Source of the DNA: Mycobacteroides chelonae
GTDB lineage: Bacteria > Actinomycetota > Actinomycetes > Mycobacteriales > Mycobacteriaceae
NCBI GenBank assembly: GCA_014204435.1
Contig: JACHLF010000001.1
Coordinates: 1 to 64,000 of the forward strand
Reading direction: 5' to 3'
DNA: 64,000 nucleotides
Shown piece by piece: positions 36,334-45,642 of this stretch (position 1 is the stretch's first letter; every line of letters begins with the position of its first letter). The notes under the pieces were generated by a model. That model ran no database searches. It saw only the letters and a list, made by a program, of their open reading frames with translations, and was not told the DNA's origin. A program made the position numbers and the translations under genes.

Positions 36334-37686
36334 ATGAGGAAGATCCGAGTCGCGGTCATCGGCGCAGGTCCAGCCGGTATTTACGCCGCCGACATCCTCA
36401 CCAAGGAGTACGAGCGGGCGCAGGTCGACGTCTTTGACCGGCTGCCGGCGCCGTATGGCCTGGTGCGCTACGGCGTGGCTCCCGATCATCCGCGCATCAA
36501 GGAGATCATCAAGGCGCTGCGCCGGGTATTTGAACGAGACGAGAACGGTGCCGTCAGATTTATCGGAAACGTGCACTACGGCACGGATATCAAGTTTTCG
36601 GATCTGCGGCGCTTCTACGACGCGGTGATCTTCTCCACCGGTGCGCGCGCCGATCGCGAACTCGACATCCCCGGCATCGATCTTCCGGAAAGCTACGGTG
36701 CCGCCGACTTCGTCTCCTGGTACGACGGTCACCCGGATGTGCCGAGGGATTGGCCCCTGAATGCCAAGAGCGTCGCCGTCCTCGGTGCCGGAAACGTGGC
36801 GCTCGATATCGCGCGCATGCTGGCCAAGCCCGCCGACGAGCAGCTGGGCACCGAGATACCCGCTAACGTCTACCAGGGTCTGGCTCTCAATCAGGCCACC
36901 GACGTGCACGTCTTCGCGCGGCGCGGCCCTGCGCAGATCAAGTTCAGCCCCATGGAGTTTCGTGAGCTGTCGCATTCGCCGAGTGTGGACGTGATCGTGC
37001 ATCCGGAGGGATTCGAGATCGACGAGGGCAGCCAGCTGGCCATCAATTCCAGTAAAGCCACCAAGCTCGTCGTCGACACCATGATGAAGTACCTGGATCA
37101 GGAGCCCACCGGAGCGCCGCACCGCATTCACATCCACCTGTGCCAGTCGCCCACGGCGGTGCTGGGTACCGACAGTGTGGAGGGCCTGCGCACCGAGCGC
37201 ACCGAACTCGTCGGCGACGGGACGGTCAGGGGAACAGGTGAATTCACCGACTGGCCGGTTCAGGCGGTTTATCGCGCGGTCGGGTACATCTCCTCGCATC
37301 TGGCCGACCTGCCCTTCGACCACCACGCCGGTGTCGTCCCGCATGACGCGGGCCGGGTGCTCGATATCGACGGCATCGCGGTCGAATCCACCTACGTCAC
37401 AGGGTGGGTCAAGCGGGGGCCCATCGGATTGATCGGGCATACCAAATCCGATGCCGCCGAGACGATTGCCAGCCTGCTCGCAGACCTCCCGGGTATCCAA
37501 CCCGCCGAAATCTCCGATCCCGATGCGATATTCGCGCACCTGCGGGGAAGTGGGATTGACTACACCACCTGGGAGGAGTGGGAGCGGCTCGATGCTCACG
37601 AGGTGGCACTCGGCGAAGAGCAGGGTCGCGAACGCATCAAAGTGGTGCCGCGCGAGGAGATGATCAGCGCTGGGCGCCGGGTCTAG
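36334..37686 (+). CDS. fprA: NADPH:ferredoxin reductase FprA
   Basis: A 450-residue adrenodoxin-reductase-like flavoprotein that passes electrons from NADPH to ferredoxins. GAGPAGIYAAD near residue 10 binds FAD, APYGLVRYGVAPDHP is the family signature, and GAGNVALDIAR binds NADPH. The ATG at 36334 is preceded by AAGGGG. It could supply the ferredoxin fdxD or cytochromes P450 of the sterol pathway, but KshA normally uses KshB. The stop lies directly against that of the next gene. Confidence 0.95.
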   Translation: MRKIRVAVIGAGPAGIYAADILTKEYERAQVDVFDRLPAPYGLVRYGVAPDHPRIKEIIKALRRVFERDENGAVRFIGNVHYGTDIKFSDLRRFYDAVIFSTGARADRELDIPGIDLPESYGAADFVSWYDGHPDVPRDWPLNAKSVAVLGAGNVALDIARMLAKPADEQLGTEIPANVYQGLALNQATDVHVFARRGPAQIKFSPMEFRELSHSPSVDVIVHPEGFEIDEGSQLAINSSKATKLVVDTMMKYLDQEPTGAPHRIHIHLCQSPTAVLGTDSVEGLRTERTELVGDGTVRGTGEFTDWPVQAVYRAVGYISSHLADLPFDHHAGVVPHDAGRVLDIDGIAVESTYVTGWVKRGPIGLIGHTKSDAAETIASLLADLPGIQPAEISDPDAIFAHLRGSGIDYTTWEEWERLDAHEVALGEEQGRERIKVVPREEMISAGRRV

Positions 37687-38088
37687 CTAGATCTTCTTCG
37701 CGGTCCCGGCGACCTTGTCGAATTCCCAGTAGGCGCGAAGCACCACGAGCTTGCCGTCATCATCGGCCTCATAGGTGAACACGCCCTCCGCCGTCATCTG
37801 ATAGCCGTTCATGGTCGTTACGATCCGGCCCACATTGGCCTGATGCGTGCCGCAGTCGTAGGTGGCGTCGAAGATGAAGTCCAACTTCTCGGTGGGAGCA
37901 ATGATGTTGTCCCAGAAGGCCGCGATGGCCTCCTTGCCGCGATGCCCTTGTCCGTCGGGATTGAACGGCGACGGACCCACCGGATCCTGCACGACGCCGT
38001 CCTCGGCGAAGTTATCCACCCATGCCTGCTTGTCGCGGGCCTCGACGGCTGCACGGGAGCGCTTACCCGCCTCATCTGCCGGGCTCAT
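37687..38088 (-). CDS. SnoaL/ketosteroid isomerase-like protein
   Basis: A 133-residue NTF2-fold protein from the ATG at 38088, 2 bases after the ltp3 stop. Family features are the N-terminal helix (AAVEARDKQAWVDNFAEDGV), VQDPVGPSPFN and the central strand pair. Whether it isomerises a steroid is not known; the key acidic residues of delta5-3-ketosteroid isomerase are not clearly placed. It is the last gene of the DUF35-ltp4-ltp3 operon. Confidence 0.8.
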   Translation of the reverse strand: MSPADEAGKRSRAAVEARDKQAWVDNFAEDGVVQDPVGPSPFNPDGQGHRGKEAIAAFWDNIIAPTEKLDFIFDATYDCGTHQANVGRIVTTMNGYQMTAEGVFTYEADDDGKLVVLRAYWEFDKVAGTAKKI

Positions 38089-38090
38089 GC

Positions 38091-39281
38091 TTACTGTCCC
38101 TTCCCCGCGGGCTTGTCGGCCCCGACGACCCACATCGAGTAGTACTGCGAGCCGCCGCCGTAGGCGTGACCCAGCGCCTTCTTGGCGCCGGGCACCTGGT
38201 GATCGCCGCCCTTGCCCATCACCTGGATGGCGGCCTCGGCGAAACGGATAAGGCCGGAGGCGCCAATCGGATTCGACGAGAGTACGCCGCCGGAAGCGTT
38301 GACGGGGATCTTGCCGCCGATCGCGGTTTCACCGGCCTGAGTCAGCTTCCAGCCCTCGCCCTCGGCTGCGAATCCGAGATTCTCCAACCACATCGGCTCG
38401 AACCACGAGAACGGCACGTAGATCTCGGCTGCGTCGATCTCGTCGATCGGGCTGGTGATGCCGGCGTCTTTCCACAGGGCAGCAGCGGCATCCCGCCCGG
38501 CCTGCGGGTTCACCCGGTCACGCCCGGTGTAGTCGAGCGGCTCGGTGCGCAACGCGGTGGCATGTACCCACGCCACCGTATGACCGCCGGACACACGGGC
38601 GTCCGCGGTTTCCTCGTCTCCCACGACGATCGCGCAGGCGCCGTCCGAAGACGGACAGGTCTCGTCGAACCTGATCGGATCCCACAGCATCGGGGACGCC
38701 ATCACCTTCTCGACGGTGATATCGGGTTGATGCAGGTGAGCCAGTGGGTTCTTGGCGGCGTTGAGCCGGTCCTTGACCGCGACGATGGCGCCGGTGTCCA
38801 GCGGCGCCTTGGAGCGCTCGATATAGGCGCGCACATGCGGCGCGAAGTAGCCGCCGGCACCGGCACCCACCGGCACCGAGAACGGAACGGGAATCGACAA
38901 TGCCCACATGGCATTCGACTCCGACTGCTTCTCCCACGCCAGCGCGAGCACCCTGCGGTACTTGCCCGACTGCACCAGGCTGGCGGCCACCACTCCGGTC
39001 GATCCGCCGACCGATCCCGCGGTGTGCACGCGGATCATCGGCTTGCCGGTTGCGCCGATCGCGTCGGCCATGAACAGCTCTGGCATCATGACGCCCTCGA
39101 AGAAGTCGGGGGCCTTACCCACAACGACGGCGTCGATGTCGTCCCATCCGACGCCCGCATCGGTCATGGCGCGGTCGATCGCCTCGCGCACCAGGCCGTT
39201 CATGGAAACGTCGTGACGCTTGGCGACGTACTTGGTCTGCCCGGTGCCGATGACGGCAGCGAGGTTCTTCGATGCACCCAT
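38091..39281 (-). CDS. ltp3: Lipid-transfer/thiolase-like aldolase Ltp3
   Basis: A 396-residue thiolase-superfamily protein. The usual nucleophile Cys loop is replaced by HTAGSVGGS, so it is not a standard thiolase, while NASGGVLSSNPIGASGLIRF and the GHAYGGG block remain. In Rhodococcus, Ltp3 and Ltp4 act as aldol-lyases for C24-branched sterol side chains. The position matches Rv3523. It lies 2 bases after ltp4. Confidence 0.9.
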   Translation of the reverse strand: MGASKNLAAVIGTGQTKYVAKRHDVSMNGLVREAIDRAMTDAGVGWDDIDAVVVGKAPDFFEGVMMPELFMADAIGATGKPMIRVHTAGSVGGSTGVVAASLVQSGKYRRVLALAWEKQSESNAMWALSIPVPFSVPVGAGAGGYFAPHVRAYIERSKAPLDTGAIVAVKDRLNAAKNPLAHLHQPDITVEKVMASPMLWDPIRFDETCPSSDGACAIVVGDEETADARVSGGHTVAWVHATALRTEPLDYTGRDRVNPQAGRDAAAALWKDAGITSPIDEIDAAEIYVPFSWFEPMWLENLGFAAEGEGWKLTQAGETAIGGKIPVNASGGVLSSNPIGASGLIRFAEAAIQVMGKGGDHQVPGAKKALGHAYGGGSQYYSMWVVGADKPAGKGQ

Positions 39282-39283
39282 AT

Positions 39284-40351
39284 CTACTTGCCCTCCAGCA
39301 CCGCGACGAGGTTCTGCTGCAGCACGGGTCCGCTGGTTGCGTGAGCCAGCACCCTTCCCGCCGAACCGTTCCAGATATGTTGTGCAGCAAAGCCGATACG
39401 CTCCAGCCCGGCCGAGAACATCGGGTTGGCCGCCAGCGCGCCACCCGACGGGTTGATGGTGGTGGAGTCCTTGAGCCCGATGGCCTCGGCGAGGATCAGC
39501 TGCTGGTGACTGAAGGGGGCGTACAGCTCGGCCACCTCGATCGAACCGGTATCACCGCCGGTCGCAACGGCTGCCGACGCGGCCGTGGACGGCGAGACGG
39601 TGAGGTCGCGGGCGCCGAGGATCGGAGTTTCGATGCGATGCTCGAAACCGGTGATCCAGGCTGGGTTCTCACGCAGCTCACGAGCGCGGTCAGCCGAAGC
39701 CAGCACCATGATCGAAGCGCCATCGGAGATCGGTGCGATGTCGTGCTTGTGCAGGGGATCGGCGAAGTACTCCCGGGCCAGCAGCTCCTCGACGCTCGAT
39801 GCGGATGCCTCGGTGTCGACACGCTCGGCGCGGCCGAAGGCGTCCAGGGCAACCTGTGCCATCTGTTCCTTGGTCCACTTGCCCGCATCCAGGCCCGCAC
39901 GTGCTTGCAACGCAGCCATCGACACGGAGTCAGGCCACAGCGGCGCGACCGTGTACGGATCTGTCTGGAGGGCAAGAACTCTGCGGAGCGTTCCGGCGGA
40001 GGACTTGCCGAATCCGTAGACCAGCGCGGTCTCGACCTGGCCGGTCAGGATCTTGATGTAGGCCTCATACAGCGCCCATGCGGCATCCATTTCCACGTGA
40101 GACTCGTTGATCGGCGGGACCGCGCCGATCGAGTCGATCGCCGAGATGAATGAGAAGGCGCGTCCGGCCAGATAGTCCGAGGAACCGGAGCACCAGAAAC
40201 CGATGTCGGACTTGGTGATTCCCAGGTCGCTGTAGATCTGCCGGAAGCAGGGGACCAGCATCTCGACACCGTTGGTGGTGCCTTGCGTGCTGCGCACGTG
40301 CGGGGAGTGGGCGAAGCCCACAATGGCTACCGAGGGGGCGACTGAACTCAT
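39284..40351 (-). CDS. ltp4: Lipid-transfer/thiolase-like aldolase Ltp4
   Basis: A 355-residue thiolase-fold protein, shorter than Ltp3 and likewise without the standard Cys nucleophile. Recognisable are VAIVGFAHSPHVRST at the N-terminus, SDGASIMVLAS, and NPSGGALAANPMFSAGLERI. It corresponds to Rv3522. The ATG shares a base with the DUF35 gene stop. Aldol-lyase partners of this type usually need a DUF35 protein, which is the gene immediately upstream. Confidence 0.9.
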   Translation of the reverse strand: MSSVAPSVAIVGFAHSPHVRSTQGTTNGVEMLVPCFRQIYSDLGITKSDIGFWCSGSSDYLAGRAFSFISAIDSIGAVPPINESHVEMDAAWALYEAYIKILTGQVETALVYGFGKSSAGTLRRVLALQTDPYTVAPLWPDSVSMAALQARAGLDAGKWTKEQMAQVALDAFGRAERVDTEASASSVEELLAREYFADPLHKHDIAPISDGASIMVLASADRARELRENPAWITGFEHRIETPILGARDLTVSPSTAASAAVATGGDTGSIEVAELYAPFSHQQLILAEAIGLKDSTTINPSGGALAANPMFSAGLERIGFAAQHIWNGSAGRVLAHATSGPVLQQNLVAVLEGK

Positions 40352-41334
40352 CAGATCCGGTCCTTGTAGGTCTCGTAGTCGGCGTCGGGCTCACCGGTCG
40401 GTCGGAAGTACTGGATGTTGTCGATCCCGTATCCCCACTCGTCCTTAGGTTTCCATACGGCCTCAACCCGCATGCCCATGCGGACATTCGCCGGGTCGAT
40501 GTCATAGACCAGGTGCAAAAACGGGATATCCGCGCCGTCGAGCAGCACATACGCCGCGACATACGGTGGCTTGATGCGCTGTCCGGGGAAGGGGATGTTG
40601 ATGATGGCGAAGGTGGTCACCACGCCCTTGTCGGAGACCTCGACCAGGTCGGAGGTCGGTTCACCGGTCAGCGGGTCGGCGCCGCGCGCCGGGAAGTACA
40701 CCCGCCCGCCCGCGCCGGTGCGGCCGCCGAGCAGCTTGCCCTCGGCCAGCGCCCGCAGATAGGCGCTCTCCTCGGGAGAGGTGATGTGCTGAACTTCGAG
40801 CCGGCTCGGCGCCACCTGCATGGTCACCGGCTCCTGATCCGGGGTGGGCGCGGGGGTGGCTTGCGGCTTGTCTCCGAGCGCGAAGTAGGCGATATCCGTG
40901 ATCGCGCCAACGGTCTCGTCAGCCCAGACCACATGTACCCGTGCGCCGGTTTCGATGGCGCTGGCTTCTCCGGCGTCGACCGCGTGCAGCAGCGCGGTGT
41001 TGGCGCCGTCGAGCTTGATCAGCGCCCACGCGAACGGTTTGGCCAGCGGTTGTCCTTCGAGCGGCTGAGGCTGCCACGACCACGACTCGACGGTGCCCAC
41101 GCTCGAGACCGGGACCACGTCGGTCAACGGTTCGTAGGTCACCGGGTCGTATTCGGCGGCCGGCACGTACACCGTGCCGTCGCTGCCGCGCGTGCCGACG
41201 ATCTGCCGATCCCGCAGGGCGGTGAAGAACTTCGACAGGGTGGGGCCGACCGAACGGGTGTAATCAAAAGACAGTTCGAGGGGTGCCGTCAGAAGCGGCA
41301 ACGGCCCGGTTGTGCTGCTTGGGGTGGCTGTCAC
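40351..41334 (-). CDS. DUF35 OB-fold protein, tandem domains (Rv3521 type)
   Basis: About 327 residues from GTG 41334. Two DUF35-like units repeat: one from about 30 to 155 and one from about 185 to 310, each with an N-terminal helical part (FFTALRDRQI; YLRALAEGKLLGG), a P-A-x-x-x-D-P segment and an OB-like barrel. Neither keeps the Cys pairs of a zinc ribbon. DUF35 proteins bind acyl-CoA and pair with Ltp aldolases. The start is 10 bases from the KstR operator, and SD-like GGAGG abuts it, so a leaderless or very short leader is likely. Confidence 0.82.
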   Translation of the reverse strand: MTATPSSTTGPLPLLTAPLELSFDYTRSVGPTLSKFFTALRDRQIVGTRGSDGTVYVPAAEYDPVTYEPLTDVVPVSSVGTVESWSWQPQPLEGQPLAKPFAWALIKLDGANTALLHAVDAGEASAIETGARVHVVWADETVGAITDIAYFALGDKPQATPAPTPDQEPVTMQVAPSRLEVQHITSPEESAYLRALAEGKLLGGRTGAGGRVYFPARGADPLTGEPTSDLVEVSDKGVVTTFAIINIPFPGQRIKPPYVAAYVLLDGADIPFLHLVYDIDPANVRMGMRVEAVWKPKDEWGYGIDNIQYFRPTGEPDADYETYKDRI

Positions 41335-41343
41335 ACCTCCGAG

Positions 41344-41357
41344 TAGAACAAGTTCTA
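41344..41357. promoter_or_regulatory. KstR operator between the DUF35 operon and the LLM gene
   Basis: TAGAAC-AA-GTTCTA is a perfect inverted repeat of the KstR consensus in a 77-base divergent gap. It lies 10 bases from the minus-strand GTG and 54 bases from the plus-strand ATG, so it can control both. Confidence 0.9.
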
Positions 41358-41411
41358 GTTTTTTTCGCAAGGGCGGTGGTCATGGCATATCCGGCCGGTT
41401 AAAGTCGGGCC

Positions 41412-42443
41412 ATGAAATTCGGATTGCAGCTGGGGTACTGGTCGGCGTCTCCGCCGGACAACGCGGGTGAACTGGTGGCCGCTGCCGAAGAAGGCGGCTT
41501 CGAGGCCGTCTTCACCGCCGAGGCATGGGGTTCGGATGCGTACACGCCGCTGGCCTGGTGGGGGTCGGACACCAGCCGGATTCGTCTGGGCACCTCGGTT
41601 ATTCAGCTTTCGGCGCGGACCCCGACGGCGTGCGCCATGGCGGCGATGACGCTCGATCACCTGTCAGGCGGCCGCCATATCCTGGGTTTGGGCGTCTCGG
41701 GTCCCCAGGTCGTCGAGGGCTGGTACGGGCAGCCGTTCCCCAAGCCGCTGGCCCGCACCCGTGAGTACATCGACATCATCCGGCAGGTACTGGCCCGTGA
41801 GGCACCGGTGCGCAGTGCCGGCCCGCACTACCCGCTGCCGCTGACCAGCGATAAGGCCACCGGTCTGGGTAAGCCTCTCAAGCCAATCGTGCACCCGCTG
41901 CGCGCGGACATCCCCATCTTCCTCGGTGCCGAGGGGCCCAAGAACGTAGCGCTGACGGCGGAGATCGCCGACGGCTGGCTGCCCATGTTCTACGCGCCGC
42001 GGCTTGCGGACATGTACAACCAATGGCTCGACGAGGGGTTCTCGCGCCCCGGCGCGCGGCGCACTCGCGAGGATTTCGAGATCGCCGCCACCGCGCAGGT
42101 GATCGTGACCGAGGATCGCCGTTCCGTACTCGATCAGCTGAAGCCGTTCTCCGCTTTGTATATCGGAGGTATGGGCGCGGTCGAGCTGAACTTCCACGCT
42201 GAGGTGTATCGGCGGATGGGCTACGGCGAGGTGGTCGACGAGGTCACCGAGTTGTTCCGTACCAACCGCAAGGACAAAGCGGCCGAAGCGATTCCGGATG
42301 AGTTGGTGCTCGACACCACCATCGTGGGTACCGAGGCCGAGGTGCGCGAACAGGTCAAGGTGTGGGCGGCTGCCGGGGTCACCATGCTGGTGGTGGGTTG
42401 CCGCAGCGTCGAGCACGTCAAGCAGCTCTCGGCGCTGACTTAA
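41412..42443 (+). CDS. LLM-class F420-dependent oxidoreductase (Rv3520c type)
   Basis: A 343-residue TIM-barrel protein of the luciferase-like monooxygenase family. F420-type members share FGLQLGYWS at the N-terminus, LGLGVSGPQVVEGWYG with the cis-bulge region, and IFLGAEGPKNVALTAEIADGW later. Homologue Rv3520c lies in the KstR regulon. Its role in sterol breakdown is undefined. Ends with a 4-base overlap (TTAA) with the convergent gene. Confidence 0.9.
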   Translation: MKFGLQLGYWSASPPDNAGELVAAAEEGGFEAVFTAEAWGSDAYTPLAWWGSDTSRIRLGTSVIQLSARTPTACAMAAMTLDHLSGGRHILGLGVSGPQVVEGWYGQPFPKPLARTREYIDIIRQVLAREAPVRSAGPHYPLPLTSDKATGLGKPLKPIVHPLRADIPIFLGAEGPKNVALTAEIADGWLPMFYAPRLADMYNQWLDEGFSRPGARRTREDFEIAATAQVIVTEDRRSVLDQLKPFSALYIGGMGAVELNFHAEVYRRMGYGEVVDEVTELFRTNRKDKAAEAIPDELVLDTTIVGTEAEVREQVKVWAAAGVTMLVVGCRSVEHVKQLSALT

Positions 42444-43075
42444 CGCTCGGACTCCCGGAAATCGAGCATCGCCTCGACGGTGTCGAGGGCTTCGTTCAGT
42501 GCGTTGACCCGGGTTTCCAACGTGGGCGCCGCCAGTACGGCGTAGCGATCGGCCTGACCCATCGGAACCCGAGAGGCCAACGTGTACAGCCGTTTTTCGG
42601 CGCCGCTGGGCAGCCCGGTGGCGATGGACCACCGGCGGGGCAGGCGCACCTGTTGTGCAGTCGCGACCCGTCGCAGCAGATTCTCGATGCGCGCCTGCAC
42701 CTCGTTGAGTGCGCTCAACGGCAGCACCCGATCATCGGGCTCATCGGGCCATGGCTCGACCTCGGCACGCGGATACGGATTGTCGTCGAGCCACGTGGTG
42801 ATGCGGATTCGATGTGCGCCTTCACAGCGCGCGGCGAAGCGATCCGCTCCGAGAGGCTCGCAGTCTAGGACACGAGCGGCGGTCCCCACATCGTGGCGGA
42901 CGTCTCCGCCACCCACCTCCCTGCCACGGGCGATCAGCACCACACCGAAGGTGCGGTCGGCGGCCATCACATCGCGCACCAGTGCGACATAGCGCGGCTC
43001 GAAGATACGCAGCGGCAAGGGCTCACCCGGTAGCAATACCGACTGCAGCGGAAACATGGGCGTCACACCGCCCAC
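42440..43075 (-). CDS. LON substrate-binding-domain protein
   Basis: A 211-residue stand-alone Lon N-terminal domain. MFPLQSVLLPGEPLPLRIFEPRY is the domain signature (split for description); GVVLIARGREVGGGDVRHDVGT follows. No ATPase or protease part is attached. GTG at 43075 is used; GTG 43066 and ATG 43057 are other possible starts. It is 15 bases downstream of echA19. Function unknown. Confidence 0.8.
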   Translation of the reverse strand: MGGVTPMFPLQSVLLPGEPLPLRIFEPRYVALVRDVMAADRTFGVVLIARGREVGGGDVRHDVGTAARVLDCEPLGADRFAARCEGAHRIRITTWLDDNPYPRAEVEPWPDEPDDRVLPLSALNEVQARIENLLRRVATAQQVRLPRRWSIATGLPSGAEKRLYTLASRVPMGQADRYAVLAAPTLETRVNALNEALDTVEAMLDFRESER

Positions 43076-43090
43076 ACTATGCGGGCTGGT

Positions 43091-43933
43091 CTAGGTACCG
43101 GTGAAGTTGGGGGCGCGCTTCTCGGCGAAGGCGCGCGGGCCCTCCTTGGCGTCGTTACTGGTGAAGACGCCGATGCCGACCTTGGTGTCGGCCTTGAAGG
43201 CCTCGTTCTCGTGCAGGCCTTCCGAATCGCGGATGGTCTTGAGGACCGCCTGTACGGCCAGCGGACCGTTGTTGGCGATCAGGTTCGCCAGTTCCAGCGC
43301 CTTCTCCAGCGCCTGACCATCGGGCACGACGTGCCCGATGAGTCCGATTTCCTTGGCCTCCGGCGCCTTGAGATGCCGTCCGGTGAGCAGGATGTCGCAG
43401 GCGACCGTGTAGGGGATCTGGCGGGGAAGGCGCACTGCTGATCCGCCCATCGGATACAGGCTCCACTTCACCTCGGAGACACCGAACTTGGCGCTCTCAC
43501 CCGCGATCCGGATATCGGTGGCCTGCAGGATCTCGGTACCACCGGCGATGGCGGGACCTTCGACCGCGGCGATCAACGGCTTGGTCAGGCGGCGGCCCTT
43601 GAGCAGGCCGGGGATCACCGAGGGGTCGTAGCTGCCGTCGGAGAACTGGTCGCCCGGGGCGCGCTTGTTCATGGCCTTGAGGTCGGCGCCGGCGCAGAAG
43701 TAGCCACCCGCGCCGGTCAGGATGCACACCCGAACCTCGGGATCGTTGTCGACGCGGTCCCAGGCCTGCGTCATGATCTCCAGCATTTCCCCGGAGAGGG
43801 CGTTGCGCGCGTGCGGGCGGTTCATCGTCACGATGAGGACGTGATCGCGGAGTTCCACCAGGGCGTGCGGGACGTCCTGTTCGGTCGCGGTGTGCGATGA
43901 GCCGCTTGCGCCAAGAGCGTCAGCTTCGGTCAT
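43091..43933 (-). CDS. echA19: Enoyl-CoA hydratase EchA19
   Basis: A 280-residue crotonase. [13 protein letters not shown] near 38-50 and [15 protein letters not shown] at about 75-89 form the oxyanion hole region. [18 protein letters not shown] and [12 protein letters not shown] carry the catalytic Glu positions. EchA19 in M. tuberculosis hydrates steroid side-chain enoyl-CoA. It diverges from fadD19, with a KstR-type operator between them, 36 bases upstream of its ATG. Confidence 0.9.
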   Translation of the reverse strand: MTEADALGASGSSHTATEQDVPHALVELRDHVLIVTMNRPHARNALSGEMLEIMTQAWDRVDNDPEVRVCILTGAGGYFCAGADLKAMNKRAPGDQFSDGSYDPSVIPGLLKGRRLTKPLIAAVEGPAIAGGTEILQATDIRIAGESAKFGVSEVKWSLYPMGGSAVRLPRQIPYTVACDILLTGRHLKAPEAKEIGLIGHVVPDGQALEKALELANLIANNGPLAVQAVLKTIRDSEGLHENEAFKADTKVGIGVFTSNDAKEGPRAFAEKRAPNFTGT

Positions 43934-43968
43934 TGAGGTCCTCCAAGATGCCGGGGCTTGTCTAAGAA

Positions 43969-43982
43969 TGTAACACGTTCTA
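43969..43982. promoter_or_regulatory. KstR operator between echA19 and fadD19
   Basis: TGTAAC-AC-GTTCTA matches KstR with one half degenerate at its second base. It ends 4 bases before the fadD19 ATG, so the operator almost touches the start codon. Confidence 0.85.
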
Positions 43983-43986
43983 ATTT

Positions 43987-45639
43987 ATGGACATGGCCCT
44001 TAACATTGCCGACCTCATTGAGCATGCAATCGACACTATGCCCGATCGTGTTGCCATCATTGCCGGTGACCGAAAGCTGACATACGCAGAGCTTGAGGAG
44101 CAGTCAAACCGGCTGGGGCACTATCTGCAGGGCCAGGGTGTGGGCCCCGGTGACAAGGTGGGTCTGTACTGCCGCAACGGCATCGAGATCGTCGTCGCGC
44201 TGACGGCCATCGTCAAGATCCGTGCCATCTCGGTCAACGTGAACTACCGCTACGTCGAAGCCGAGCTGCACTACCTGTTCGAGAACTCCGATATGGCGGC
44301 GCTGGTGCACGAGCGCCGGTATGCCGACAAGGTCGCCAACGTGCTGCCGAGCACCCCGAACGTCAAGACCGCGATCGTCGTCGAAGACGGGACAGATCTT
44401 GATTACTCGTCTTACGGCGGAATCACTTTCGAGGACGCTCTCGCGCAGGGATCGCCGGATCGCGACTTCGAAGAACGCAGCCCCGATGACATCTTCCTGA
44501 TCTACACCGGTGGCACCACCGGCTTCCCCAAGGGCGTGATGTGGCGGCACGAGGACATCTACCGCTCATTGTTCGGCGGTATCAACTACGTCACCGGCGA
44601 GTACATCGAGGGCGAGTGGGACCTGGCCAAACAGGGTGCCGAGGCCGCACCGTTCATCGGTTTCCCGATCCCGCCGATGATCCACGGCGCCACCCAGGCC
44701 GCGACCTTCATGGCCCTGTTCCAGGGGCGCACCACGGTGCTCGCACCCGAGTTCAACCCCGAACAGGTGTGGGAACTCATCGAGAGGCACAAGATCAACA
44801 TGCTGTTCTTTGCCGGAGACGCCATCGGTCGGCCGCTGATCGACGCGCTGGACACCGAGACGGGCCGCGCACGCGATCTGTCCTCGTTGTGGGTGTTGGC
44901 CAGTAGCGCGGCGCTGTTCTCACAGACCGTCAAGGAGCGCTACCTGGAGCTGTTGCCCAACCGGGTGATCACCGATGCCATCGGAGCATCCGAAACCGGT
45001 ACCGGCGGGCTATCCACCGTCACCAAGGGGCAGATGCACCCCGGTGGCCCGACGGTCAAGATCAGTTCCACCACAACGGTTCTCGATGAGGCAGGCAATC
45101 CGATCCGGCCAGGCTCGGGGGTGCGCGGCCTCATCGCCAAGAGTGGTCACATCCCGGTCGGGTACTTCAAGGACGAGAAGAAAACCGCCGAGACCTTCAA
45201 GACGTTCAACGGTGTGCGGTACGCGATCCCGGGTGACTGGGCGACCGTCGAAGCCGACGGCACCGTGACGATGCTCGGACGCGGATCGGTGTCGATCAAC
45301 ACCGGCGGCGAGAAGGTGTTCCCCGAAGAGGTCGAGAGCGTCCTGAAGGGCCACCCCGCGGTGTTCGACGCGGTGGTCGTCGGCGTGCCCGACGAGAAGT
45401 GGGGTCAGCACGTGGGCGCGGTGATCGCAGTGCGTGAGGGGATGGAGCTGACCTTCGAAGATCTGGATACCCACGCGCGCAAGGAGATTGCCGGATACAA
45501 GGTGCCGCGCAGCGTCTGGATCGTGGACTCGGTCAAGCGTAACCCGGCGGGCAAGGCGGACTATCGCTGGGCCAAGGAGGTCTCGGAAACCGAAAAGGTG
45601 GACCTGGTGAACACCAAGCACGTCAATACGGGAGCCTGA
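43987..45639 (+). CDS. fadD19: Steroid side-chain acyl-CoA synthetase FadD19
   Basis: Activates C24-C26 sterol carboxylates to CoA thioesters. The 550 residues show the adenylation P-loop YTGGTTGFPKGVMW, the SETGTGG motif, LGRGSVSINTGGEKVFPEE and the C-terminal Lys in NPAGKADYRW. N-terminal ALNIADLIEHAIDTMPDRVA matches M. tuberculosis FadD19. ATG 43987 is used; the ATG at 43993 is also possible. No ribosome site is seen before either start, so a short-leader transcript is likely. In Rhodococcus this enzyme is needed for C24-branched sterols. Confidence 0.95.
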   Translation: MDMALNIADLIEHAIDTMPDRVAIIAGDRKLTYAELEEQSNRLGHYLQGQGVGPGDKVGLYCRNGIEIVVALTAIVKIRAISVNVNYRYVEAELHYLFENSDMAALVHERRYADKVANVLPSTPNVKTAIVVEDGTDLDYSSYGGITFEDALAQGSPDRDFEERSPDDIFLIYTGGTTGFPKGVMWRHEDIYRSLFGGINYVTGEYIEGEWDLAKQGAEAAPFIGFPIPPMIHGATQAATFMALFQGRTTVLAPEFNPEQVWELIERHKINMLFFAGDAIGRPLIDALDTETGRARDLSSLWVLASSAALFSQTVKERYLELLPNRVITDAIGASETGTGGLSTVTKGQMHPGGPTVKISSTTTVLDEAGNPIRPGSGVRGLIAKSGHIPVGYFKDEKKTAETFKTFNGVRYAIPGDWATVEADGTVTMLGRGSVSINTGGEKVFPEEVESVLKGHPAVFDAVVVGVPDEKWGQHVGAVIAVREGMELTFEDLDTHARKEIAGYKVPRSVWIVDSVKRNPAGKADYRWAKEVSETEKVDLVNTKHVNTGA

Positions 45640-45642
45640 GTC

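Noticed and set aside
36319-37599. Minus-strand frame of about 426 codons opposite fprA
   Set aside because: FprA has full family motifs in the other strand; the antisense product shows none and is rich in Asp/Val/Gly/Arg as expected for a mirrored frame.
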